Part shown: positions 44,101-51,619 of the stretch, piece after piece | How the letters are laid out: each line of letters opens with the position of its first letter | Numbering within the stretch: the stretch's first letter is position 1 | Assembly (NCBI GenBank): GCA_031421635.1 | Contig: JANOPA010000044.1 | Coordinates: forward strand, 1 to 64,000 | Direction of reading: 5' to 3' | Origin: JAPOKJ01 sp031421635 | GTDB lineage: Bacteria > Pseudomonadota > Gammaproteobacteria > Burkholderiales > Burkholderiaceae_E | Length of the DNA: 64,000 bases | The notes under the pieces: model-generated | The model's database searches: none | The model's input: the letters and a program-made list of their open reading frames with translations, nothing else | What the model was told of the DNA's origin: nothing | Position numbers and translations under genes: made by a program

Positions 44101-44113
44101 TTGGCTTAGCCAA
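44101..44113. promoter_or_regulatory. Palindrome in the WS/DGAT-ACBP divergent region
   Basis: TTGGCTTAGCCAA is a perfect 6+1+6 palindrome 32 bases upstream of the WS/DGAT start and 142 bases upstream of the ACBP start. A TATAAT box for the ACBP direction occurs at 44149-44154, without a good -35. It is a candidate operator shared by both genes. Confidence 0.45.
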
Positions 44114-44254
44114 ATTCGGGCTCTAAGACGGCCTGATCAATTCATCCATATAATACCGAGGAAACCGCGCTAAACGTGCCAGGCTAGGCAAGTTCACGGC
44201 AAAATAGAGCAGGAGTTTGTTTTGCTCGCAGATATCCCGACCAGGAGGTAGGCA

Positions 44255-44512
44255 ATGGCTGATTTAGGCTCGCAATTTGAACAGGCTGTGGCAGATTCAA
44301 AAAATCTTCCCGAGCGGCCAGATAATGCAACCTTGCTCAAAATGTACGCATTGTTCAAGCAAGGAAGCAGCGGTGACGCAGAGGGCAAACGTCCCGGCTT
44401 TACCGATATGGTGGGCCGCGCCAAGTGGGACGCTTGGAATGAGATCAAGGGTACTAGCCAAGACGAAGCAAAGAATCAATATATTGCATTGATTGAGACT
44501 CTGAAGGACTAG
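44255..44512 (+). CDS. Acyl-CoA-binding protein (ACBP)
   Basis: The 85-residue four-helix protein has a strong ribosome-binding site (AGGAGG). The acyl-CoA-binding signature is intact: KMYALFKQGSSGDAEGKRPG with the Tyr and Lys that contact CoA, then KWDAWNEIKGTSQDEAKNQYIALI. ACBP binds long-chain acyl-CoA in the cytoplasm and shuttles it to enzymes. It is common in eukaryotes and patchy in bacteria. Being divergent from WS/DGAT suggests it delivers acyl-CoA to wax synthesis. Confidence 0.96.
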   Translation: MADLGSQFEQAVADSKNLPERPDNATLLKMYALFKQGSSGDAEGKRPGFTDMVGRAKWDAWNEIKGTSQDEAKNQYIALIETLKD

Positions 44513-44579
44513 TGAGCTAAGTCTCCGCACTGACTGTGCGTTGAGGGCTGCGTTCGAACGAGTGTTGATCGAAATACGG

Positions 44580-44855
44580 CTAAGTGAAATACTTATCGAA
44601 ATTCTCGTTGATTTGCTCTTCAATTTTGATTTTGAAGACCGACAGCAAGAAGCCCAACTTGGCATCCATGACCACAAGTTCTTTGGTGACGACCAATTGA
44701 CCGTTGACGCCGCTGCGCTCGAAATTGAGCGTATTGCCATCCCATTCGCTCTCCATGTCGAAGGACTCCGCCAGTTGGTCGGCTACTTTCTGAGCGGCTT
44801 CTTTGGCTTTTTTAAGTCCGAGTTTATGTTTACGCTGTAACGAAAGATCAGCCAT
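44580..44855 (-). CDS. Polyhydroxyalkanoic acid system (PHA granule-region) protein
   Basis: The 91-residue protein fits the family found in PHA gene regions: N-terminal LSLQRKHKLGLKKAKEAAQKVADQLAESF, then short beta strands (SEWDGNTLNFERSGVNGQLVV). Its biochemical role is unknown. It overlaps the preceding transporter gene by eight bases and converges with ACBP. Confidence 0.88.
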   Translation of the reverse strand: MADLSLQRKHKLGLKKAKEAAQKVADQLAESFDMESEWDGNTLNFERSGVNGQLVVTKELVVMDAKLGFLLSVFKIKIEEQINENFDKYFT

Positions 44856-46137
44856 TTTTTACTCCGGTAAAGATCGTGTACTGACAAGCAAGGTGTTGCA
44901 CTTGCACGGGTAAGTCCCCCGCAACAGGCTTACCCACTTTAGGTGTGGGCTGCCAGCCCCAAAGCGCTAACATGACGAAGAACCCGACGACGTAGGCCAG
45001 AACGACATGCCAGCCACCGCGCAGCCATGCGCCAGCAGACTTGGCCCCCTCAAACATACCCGCCACAGCGACCCCGGCCGACGAGCCAAACCACAGCATT
45101 GATCCTCCAAAACCGACCGAGTAAGCCAGCATACCCCAGTCAAAACCGCCTTGATTGATGGCCAGCGCCGTGAGCGGAATATTATCGAAAACAGCCGATA
45201 CAAAGCCCAAAGCGAAGGCCGACTGCCATGAGGCGGGCGGGAGCTTGTCAACTGGCATCATGCTGGCTGCAAAAACCAGTGACAGGAGGAAGAGCGCGCC
45301 CTTGGCCGCGCCGGGAACAAGCGACCAATTGGGCGCGCGTAGAGGGGTCGCCACCAAGATCGCGGCCCAAACCGCTAGCCCAAGCCAAGGGAATTTTGCG
45401 GCAAGAGGCCCCATGCTTTGATTGGCGTAGACGTTCATGACGATGGCCGCGATCAAAATGAACCCGACGATGCCAAGACGGGTCCACTCAACAAGGTGAC
45501 CGCGCCGTTCGTTCTTAAGAATCGGCTGATGTTTATGCTGTTGCAGCGAAGCCGGAATACCGCACACCACAAGGGCGACAACCGCTGCAATATAAGCTGG
45601 GAAGACGGCCATCGGGCTGATGCCCGCCAGCCACATCATGGTGGTGGTTGTGTCTCCGACCACTGATCCCGATCCGCCAGCATTGGAGGCGGCCACAATG
45701 GCAGCGACGTAGCCAATATGTACCTTATGGCGAAATACAGTCTGCGCGATGGTCGCACCGATCAGGGCGGCTGCGATGTTGTCCAGGAACGAGGACAAAA
45801 CAAACACCAAAACTAAAAGAACAAACCCACCCTTCCAGTCGTCGGGCAAGAATTTCGGCAATACGTCAGGGACCTGACTCTTCTCGAAATGATCGGACAG
45901 GAGGGCAAACCCGACCAGCAAGCCCAAGAGGTTGGCTAGGGTGACCCACTCATGCACAAAATGGGCAAACAAACCTGTAAACCCAGGCCCCTCACTGAAG
46001 CCTGCGAAACCAAGCTTATAAAGTGTGATTGCGAGCATGCCCCCTACTGCAATGTAGAGCGTTTGATGATGAAATAACGCGACCCCCAATAAAGTCATAC
46101 CAAACAAAATAAATTCTAAAGGAACACCTAGAAACAT
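44848..46137 (-). CDS. ArsB/NhaD-superfamily (citrate/Na+-H+ type) transporter
   Basis: I use the ATG at 46137 (429 residues), four bases after the pncB stop, because the longer frame (to 46233) overlaps pncB. About eleven hydrophobic helices are seen. Re-entrant motifs FLDNIAAALIGATIAQ and FDNIPLTALAINQGG, plus AASNAGGSGSVVGDTTTTMMWLAG, place it in the ion-transporter superfamily with citrate carriers, ArsB and NhaD. Its place at the end of the nicotinate operon suggests it moves a pathway acid or supports cation balance; the substrate cannot be told from sequence. Confidence 0.85.
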   Translation of the reverse strand: MFLGVPLEFILFGMTLLGVALFHHQTLYIAVGGMLAITLYKLGFAGFSEGPGFTGLFAHFVHEWVTLANLLGLLVGFALLSDHFEKSQVPDVLPKFLPDDWKGGFVLLVLVFVLSSFLDNIAAALIGATIAQTVFRHKVHIGYVAAIVAASNAGGSGSVVGDTTTTMMWLAGISPMAVFPAYIAAVVALVVCGIPASLQQHKHQPILKNERRGHLVEWTRLGIVGFILIAAIVMNVYANQSMGPLAAKFPWLGLAVWAAILVATPLRAPNWSLVPGAAKGALFLLSLVFAASMMPVDKLPPASWQSAFALGFVSAVFDNIPLTALAINQGGFDWGMLAYSVGFGGSMLWFGSSAGVAVAGMFEGAKSAGAWLRGGWHVVLAYVVGFFVMLALWGWQPTPKVGKPVAGDLPVQVQHLACQYTIFTGVKNG

Positions 46138-46141
46138 GGAC

Positions 46142-47332
46142 TCAGCTTTTAATTTCAAACACTTGGCGTAAATAACGCAGATAGTTCTCGTCGTCACACA
46201 TATTTTTGGAGGGAGTGTCCGACAACTTAGCAACGGGTTGGCCGTTGCAACGAATCATTTTGATGACAATTTGCAATGGCGTGTAGCCGAGATCATTGGT
46301 GAGATTGGTACCAATTCCAAAGGCGAGACGAGTGCGCTCATGGAAACGAGTGTAAAGCTCAATTGCCACAGGGAAGGTAAGTCCATCCGAAAAAATTAAG
46401 GTCTTGGTCTTGGGGTCCACTCGGTTACTTTCGTAATGCCGAATCATGCGTTCGCCCCACTCAAAAGGATCACCAGAGTCATGCCGGGCACCATCGAAGA
46501 GCTTACAGAAGTACATATCGAAATCACGCAAAAAGGCCTCAAGGCCAAATACGTCTGAGAGGGCAATTCCCAAATCACCGCGATACTCGCGCGCCCAGGA
46601 CTCAAAGGCAAAGGTTTGCGAATCGCGTAGTCGCGGCCCCAAGGCTTGACAAGCTTGCAAATACTCATGGGCCATCGTTCCTAAAGGGATGAGACCGTGC
46701 TTCATCGCGAGCAACACATTCGAAGTGCCCGCAAATACTGCACCAAGCTGATCTTTACAACCCAAGATCATTTCTTCCTGCCAAATTCTTGAAAAGCGGC
46801 GGCGGGTGCCGTAATCAGCGATTCTCAGTTCCTGATCTTTGGAAGCTGCCAGACTTGGGCCATGATTGATTAGATCGATCTTGGTTTGAAAACGCTTGCG
46901 TCCCTCGGTGTAGTCAGGCGAAGGTTGCGTGCGTCGGAAATAGATTTCATTGACAATGGATAAAACCGGAATTTCAAAGAGAATAGTGTGCAGCCACGGC
47001 CCCTTGATCACGATCTCTAACTCGCCCGGCTTTTCTTGAGAAGGCTTGACAGTAATGTACTTGCGGTTCATTTGGAACAAACCGAGAAAATCTACAAAGT
47101 CGCTCTTGATGAAGCGCATTCCTCGCAAGTAATCGAGCTCGCGCTCATGAAAGCGTAAGGTGCAAAGATGGTCCAACTCCTCGTTGATCTCATCGACATA
47201 GGGTGCCAACGCCACACCTTCGTTGCGGCACTTAAAACGGTATTCCACCTGCGCGCCGGGGAAGTGGTGCAAGACCACTTGCATCATCGTAAATTTATAA
47301 AGGTCGGTATCAAGCAGCGAGGAAATGATCAT
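46142..47332 (-). CDS. pncB: Nicotinate phosphoribosyltransferase
   Basis: The 396-residue protein (E. coli 400) starts IISSLLDTDLYKFTMMQVVLHHFP and has LIPLGTMAHEYLQACQALG, GARHDSGDPFEWGERMIRHYE and FGIGTNLTNDLG, the conserved phosphate and PRPP-binding segments. It converts nicotinate plus PRPP, with ATP, to nicotinate mononucleotide for NAD salvage. It is 50 bases after the enamidase gene, so salvage and catabolic use of nicotinate appear co-expressed. Confidence 0.97.
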   Translation of the reverse strand: MIISSLLDTDLYKFTMMQVVLHHFPGAQVEYRFKCRNEGVALAPYVDEINEELDHLCTLRFHERELDYLRGMRFIKSDFVDFLGLFQMNRKYITVKPSQEKPGELEIVIKGPWLHTILFEIPVLSIVNEIYFRRTQPSPDYTEGRKRFQTKIDLINHGPSLAASKDQELRIADYGTRRRFSRIWQEEMILGCKDQLGAVFAGTSNVLLAMKHGLIPLGTMAHEYLQACQALGPRLRDSQTFAFESWAREYRGDLGIALSDVFGLEAFLRDFDMYFCKLFDGARHDSGDPFEWGERMIRHYESNRVDPKTKTLIFSDGLTFPVAIELYTRFHERTRLAFGIGTNLTNDLGYTPLQIVIKMIRCNGQPVAKLSDTPSKNMCDDENYLRYLRQVFEIKS

Positions 47333-47382
47333 GTTTTAATTATCGTTGAAGATGGGAAGGCCGAAAACTTAATCTCTCAGGA

Positions 47383-48582
47383 TTAGAGCACGCTGGGAGC
47401 CTCGCCTGCGGGAGGCGTATTGCGACTGCGATAGCATTTAATTAGTCCATCGATCATGACCATCCCAATGCCAGGAAGATCGCCTAATTCGACACTATCC
47501 AAAAGATTTTTCCCGGCCGAATGTTGCGCCTTGTCCATAAACACAAAGTCTGCAGGTCTGCCTACCTCGATTAATCCTTGAGAAAGCTTGCGCATCCGAG
47601 AAATATTACCCGTCGCAAAACCAAATGCGATCTCCGCCGGAATATCAGCCATTGAGGAAATCAAGGCCACCATTCTCAGCATACCCAGCGGTTGCACTCC
47701 AGAACCCGCGGGTGAATCGGTCCCAAGGATCACCCGATGCGGACACTTCAGTTCTACGGCATGACGGGCCGTGAGGATAGCGATTTTTTCGTTCCCGTTG
47801 TGCACAATTTCAATGGCGCGGCTACTTTTTTCGCACAACCTGCACACTTGTTTGTAGGGCAATGAGGTGTGACCGCCGTTGATATGTCCGATCACGTCAG
47901 CGTCAGCTTCGAGAACTACGTCAGCATCGATCAGACCTGAGCCAGGGATGGACGGGCCGCCCGTGTGAATTGTGCTTTGAATGCCGTATTTGCGCGCCCA
48001 TGAAACCATTAGCTTAGCCTCATCGCCGGCCTTGACGGAGCCCAAGCCAACTTCACCAAGCAACTTCACCCCCGCCGCCGCCAACTCCGCAAAATCTTGC
48101 TCGACCATACCTTTTTCGATGATCGGCGCACCTGCCAAGACCTTGACACCGCCTCCCACCCCAGCCGCTCTCATACCCTCGAAGGAGCGCTGAGCAGTGA
48201 TGGCCAGTGCCTTAACACCGATAATGTCTTTAGCGCGGCCCGGCAGGTGTACCTCCCCCGCTGAAATCATGGTGGTCACGCCACCATGCATACAGGACTC
48301 AATCCAGCCTAGTTGGCTTTGGCGAGGGGTCCAATCACCAAATACAGGATGAGTATGCGAATCGATCAGGCCAGGAGCAATCGCAGTATTTTTGCAATCG
48401 ATGATTTTATCGGCGTGCGCAGTATCGCAATCTTTCCACTTGCCCATCGCACTAATCTGACCATCCATCACGACAATCGTATCGGCATCCAAGATAGGTT
48501 GATCGATATCGCCCGACAGCATCAAGCCAATATTTTTGATCAGCACCTTGCCTGATTTTTCTGAGATTACGGCACCGGCCAT
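47383..48582 (-). CDS. Enamidase (6-oxo-1,4,5,6-tetrahydronicotinate amidohydrolase) homologue
   Basis: From the ATG at 48582 (GGCGGAG upstream) it has 399 residues; a TTG at 48600 is less likely. It belongs to the amidohydrolase superfamily with metal ligands visible in DSHTHPVFGDW, EVGLGS, HTGGPSIPGSGL, HINGGHTSLP and GTDSPAGSGV. These segments, with GGVTTMISAGEVHLPGRAKD and the CYRSRNTPPA end, match the Eubacterium barkeri enamidase as I recall it. That enzyme opens the reduced pyridine ring to ammonia and 2-formylglutarate, using a binuclear Fe-Zn site. Placement with a 6-hydroxynicotinate-reductase homologue strengthens the call. Confidence 0.85.
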   Translation of the reverse strand: MAGAVISEKSGKVLIKNIGLMLSGDIDQPILDADTIVVMDGQISAMGKWKDCDTAHADKIIDCKNTAIAPGLIDSHTHPVFGDWTPRQSQLGWIESCMHGGVTTMISAGEVHLPGRAKDIIGVKALAITAQRSFEGMRAAGVGGGVKVLAGAPIIEKGMVEQDFAELAAAGVKLLGEVGLGSVKAGDEAKLMVSWARKYGIQSTIHTGGPSIPGSGLIDADVVLEADADVIGHINGGHTSLPYKQVCRLCEKSSRAIEIVHNGNEKIAILTARHAVELKCPHRVILGTDSPAGSGVQPLGMLRMVALISSMADIPAEIAFGFATGNISRMRKLSQGLIEVGRPADFVFMDKAQHSAGKNLLDSVELGDLPGIGMVMIDGLIKCYRSRNTPPAGEAPSVL

Positions 48583-48630
48583 GAATTGTGTCTCCGCCAA
48601 TTTTAAGTTGATCGTTGCAGCGCGACGAGC

Positions 48631-49281
48631 TTAGCGCAAGCCGTCCACACCTTTGATCTCGTGTGCTTGCAGACCTCCGAAGCGTTCCAGCGGGCGCCCG
48701 CTGGCCGTCACCGCGACCGCAACAACAATTTCCTTAGCACGGGGCGCATCGCTTACTCGTGCTTCAATCGCATCGAAATGACTGCGTACAAAGGCCGCAT
48801 CTTTGTGTCCCAGCGGTACGTCAATCGCGGTACCCATACCACCCATTTTCTTGGCAGAAGGCACTAGGGCCGCACCCTTTTCTACCGCGACCCGTAACGG
48901 CGCGCCAAGCTTGGGATGCAAAATGGCAGCTGCATGCTCCAGCTCACCCGCTTCGCCCACCACGGCTGCCTTACCGTAACTCTCGGCCGCCCCGGGTTCA
49001 ATACCCAAAGCCTCAACACATCTTTGGCCGAGCAAGGCACCGAGTTCCTCACCGATCTCGATCAGCACATCGAGGTTCTCTGAGTAATCTCCGGCGTAGG
49101 GGTTGGCGATCACGGCAATCGCGAGTGCTCGTCGCGTCGGCTGAGCCAGCGTTTGGCCCATCTCTACACGGGTTTCTTCAACGCTCACAATGAGTTTTCG
49201 AATAGTTGCGGCCAAGTTCAGCTCCTTCATCCACCTCGACTTTAGCACCGTATGAGCCAACATCGCCGTCGACTCGATCAT
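48631..49281 (-). CDS. DUF1185 ('amino acid synthesis') family protein
   Basis: The 216-residue protein shows the family pattern: IRKLIVSVEETRVEMGQ, AIAVIANPYAGDYSENLDVLIEIGEELGALLGQRCVEALG, then GEAGELEHAAAILHPKLGAPLRVAVEKGAALVPSAKKMGG. The first ATG (49281) overlaps the upstream stop as ATGA; the ATG at 49230 is where the family homology usually starts. The family has no assigned reaction that I know, despite its name. Tight coupling to the reductase and enamidase genes suggests a step or maturation role in nicotinate catabolism. Confidence 0.85.
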   Translation of the reverse strand: MIESTAMLAHTVLKSRWMKELNLAATIRKLIVSVEETRVEMGQTLAQPTRRALAIAVIANPYAGDYSENLDVLIEIGEELGALLGQRCVEALGIEPGAAESYGKAAVVGEAGELEHAAAILHPKLGAPLRVAVEKGAALVPSAKKMGGMGTAIDVPLGHKDAAFVRSHFDAIEARVSDAPRAKEIVVAVAVTASGRPLERFGGLQAHEIKGVDGLR

Positions 49282-50216
49282 CCTTGATTTACTTGCTGTA
49301 CTTGGGGGCTAAACCCGCCGCCAACGCGAAACTGTCCTTGCAGACACAATACCGCTCCCCGTATCCAGCCACGTGCAAGGAGTAGGCGAGCAAATGTTTC
49401 GCCAGCATCTAGCGCTGAAGCGACTTCCGGGCCGCTCAAAGACCCAACACTCGTAGTCACTAAACGATCACCTAGGTCGCTATCGTCCTTAATCTGATTG
49501 GCGGGTTTTTGTACGACGTGAGGATGGTCTGCGACAAGGTGTCGCAAAGACACTTGGTTCGCGATCAGAGTCGCGGCAACGTCGGCATGTCCGGCGGCAG
49601 ATGCGATGACGGTCACACTGTCTGCAATACCGAAACTCTGACTTCGACCTCGCCAACCACTCGTCGCAATACCCCAACACTGGTCCGCCGGAAAAAGGGC
49701 AATGGAAGCGCTCTTGGAAATCTCCGGTAGACCCACTTTAAAACTCTTCTCGGAGAGCTGCGGCGCATACCAGGCTATATCCCCGCCGTTATTTACCCAA
49801 GATTTTTTAATTCCTGGTTCTTTTAAATGAGCGAGAATGTCTTGCGCAACGCAACCGGCCACCGCTGCCATAGGTGTCACGAAGCTTTCATCCACCAAGC
49901 CGTATGGGGCGCAACTTTGAAACATGCTGAGAGCAATAACGCCGTGCGCAGGCTCAAAGTCTGATAAGACGTTGCCAACAATGGGCACCGGTGTTTTTAA
50001 GAACGTCAGTTCAGAAACAAGTTCTTCGAGCACCCTCTCAAACCTTGTCCAGGCTCGCCCAATCGCCGCATCAACCACCGCGGACTCCCCTTCAAGGCCA
50101 ATGATCAGATCGATCGGTCCTTGTTGAAAATGCCACCGCCGGACAGCGTACTGACAGCCTTCGTTTGAGTATTGTTCGTGCTTCAAACATGCGCGAACCG
50201 CAGAGCCCCAAATCAT
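49278..50216 (-). CDS. UPF0280 family protein (ApbE-like flavin transferase superfamily)
   Basis: The 312-residue protein has the ApbE-like core: MAAVAGCVAQDILAHL, then KSWVNNGGDIAWY (the NGGD motif of flavin transferases) and GIATSGWRGRSQSFGIADSVTVIA (the TSG...H/S region). ApbE enzymes attach FMN from FAD to Thr or Ser of target proteins. It overlaps both neighbours by an ATGA. The adjacent reductase belongs to a family whose E. barkeri member carries a covalent flavin, so a dedicated flavinylation role is a strong inference, though unproven for UPF0280. Confidence 0.82.
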   Translation of the reverse strand: MIWGSAVRACLKHEQYSNEGCQYAVRRWHFQQGPIDLIIGLEGESAVVDAAIGRAWTRFERVLEELVSELTFLKTPVPIVGNVLSDFEPAHGVIALSMFQSCAPYGLVDESFVTPMAAVAGCVAQDILAHLKEPGIKKSWVNNGGDIAWYAPQLSEKSFKVGLPEISKSASIALFPADQCWGIATSGWRGRSQSFGIADSVTVIASAAGHADVAATLIANQVSLRHLVADHPHVVQKPANQIKDDSDLGDRLVTTSVGSLSGPEVASALDAGETFARLLLARGWIRGAVLCLQGQFRVGGGFSPQVQQVNQG

Positions 50217-51619
50217 GGGAGCTGCGTAATCACCTTGGTGGCGTACCGGGCGATCACGTCCTCGATCTTTTGAATTTGATTAGTATGCCCACCCAGGGCT
50301 GCGTAATGATCCCTGCGCGTCGTGAACTCTATCGGCGAGACAATGGCGGGCGTCGGCACGTAGCCAAAGCTGTTATCGGGCATCTGCGCGACATCCACCA
50401 TCACGGTAATACCCCCTCCCGGCCAAATGTAAGTTGGCGCACCGCCGCAGGTGACCTTCGTCAATAAGTTCTTGATCGAGCGCGTTAACAAGATTGGATT
50501 TTCGGTCACCCCAGCCCTTAGACTTCCGCCGGCTCCGCCCACGTACATGACGCTCGTCAATGCCGGCTCACAGTTTTCCCCAATACGCTCCACTACTTTG
50601 CGCACGGCGTCCGGCATGGGCGCTTTCTGTGGGGTAAGCTGCCCGTCCAGCACAAAGAATTCGGCGTCGTCGCCGGTCGTGGAAACCATCAGCAAAGTCG
50701 TGCCGGGACTGGTTTTGTGGGGGTCCCAACTATCAATAATGGTGAGTGGGTTCATGATATTAGTACCTCCCCAGCCGCTACCCGGCTCGGCGACTTGGAA
50801 GTATCGTCCTGGGGTCGAACGCTTACCCTTCAGACGTAAGCCGGTCTCCTTCCAATTAAGGCAGCGACCGGCCTGATGCTCACTCATCACACCGGTGATA
50901 TGGTCATCGACGACCACCACTTCGTCCACCAAACCATGCCACTGCTGAGCAAAAATACCGATGGTCGCCGAACCACAGCCAACCCTCATGCGGCGTTCCT
51001 CTAGCCCGTTCACAATCGGCGCACGGTTAGCCTGCACGACGAGTTGAGCGCCACCTTCAATTTCGAGCTCAACCGATAATTTGTTGCCCAGCGACATCAT
51101 CATGTCACAGGTGATCTTGCCTTCGCGTTTAGAGCCTGCGGTGAGGTGATGCACTCCTCCTAAGGATAAGAATTGGGAGCCATACTCATGGGTTGTGACA
51201 TGCCCGACCGCCTCACCTTTGTGGCGCACAATGGCGCGTTCTGGGCCGAGCCAACGATCCGTGTCGACCTTGACTCTGAAGCTGCAATAACTAAAGATGC
51301 CTTCGGTTACCACGGTTACCGTGTCAACACCTTCATGCTGACTAGACACAATAAATGGTGCAGGCTTGTAATCGGGATAGGTCGTTCCAGCACCAACCCC
51401 AGTCACCACCAAAGAACTTCCCAGAGCGCCTGACCAGGGCTGCGCTGGGTCGTGCGGAAACACCACCGCAGGCTGGCCTCGTTCAAGCAAGACCATCGGG
51501 TCGACCCGAGTCAAAACCCCGTCCATGTTGGCATAACGATCACAGGCGCCGCTTCGTCCTGGCGAGATTTGACACAACACCGGGCAGGCATTACAGATGA
51601 TCTTTTCAGTATTGCTCAT
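50213..51619 (-). CDS. 6-hydroxynicotinate reductase homologue (Fe-S flavoprotein)
   Basis: The 468-residue protein begins with a cysteine cluster, CNACPVLCQISPGRSGACDRY (Cys 9, 12, 16, 26), and has further Cys at 112, 171, 215, 253, 350 and 391. The family reduces 6-hydroxynicotinate to 1,4,5,6-tetrahydro-6-oxonicotinate with reduced ferredoxin; the E. barkeri enzyme has [2Fe-2S] and [4Fe-4S] clusters and a covalent flavin. RVGCGSATIGIF (about 212-223) contains a Gly-Ser-Ala-Thr that resembles the ApbE target pattern. It overlaps the molybdenum hydroxylase and UPF0280 genes by ATGA on both sides. The assignment rests on family resemblance and context. Confidence 0.75.
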   Translation of the reverse strand: MSNTEKIICNACPVLCQISPGRSGACDRYANMDGVLTRVDPMVLLERGQPAVVFPHDPAQPWSGALGSSLVVTGVGAGTTYPDYKPAPFIVSSQHEGVDTVTVVTEGIFSYCSFRVKVDTDRWLGPERAIVRHKGEAVGHVTTHEYGSQFLSLGGVHHLTAGSKREGKITCDMMMSLGNKLSVELEIEGGAQLVVQANRAPIVNGLEERRMRVGCGSATIGIFAQQWHGLVDEVVVVDDHITGVMSEHQAGRCLNWKETGLRLKGKRSTPGRYFQVAEPGSGWGGTNIMNPLTIIDSWDPHKTSPGTTLLMVSTTGDDAEFFVLDGQLTPQKAPMPDAVRKVVERIGENCEPALTSVMYVGGAGGSLRAGVTENPILLTRSIKNLLTKVTCGGAPTYIWPGGGITVMVDVAQMPDNSFGYVPTPAIVSPIEFTTRRDHYAALGGHTNQIQKIEDVIARYATKVITQLP

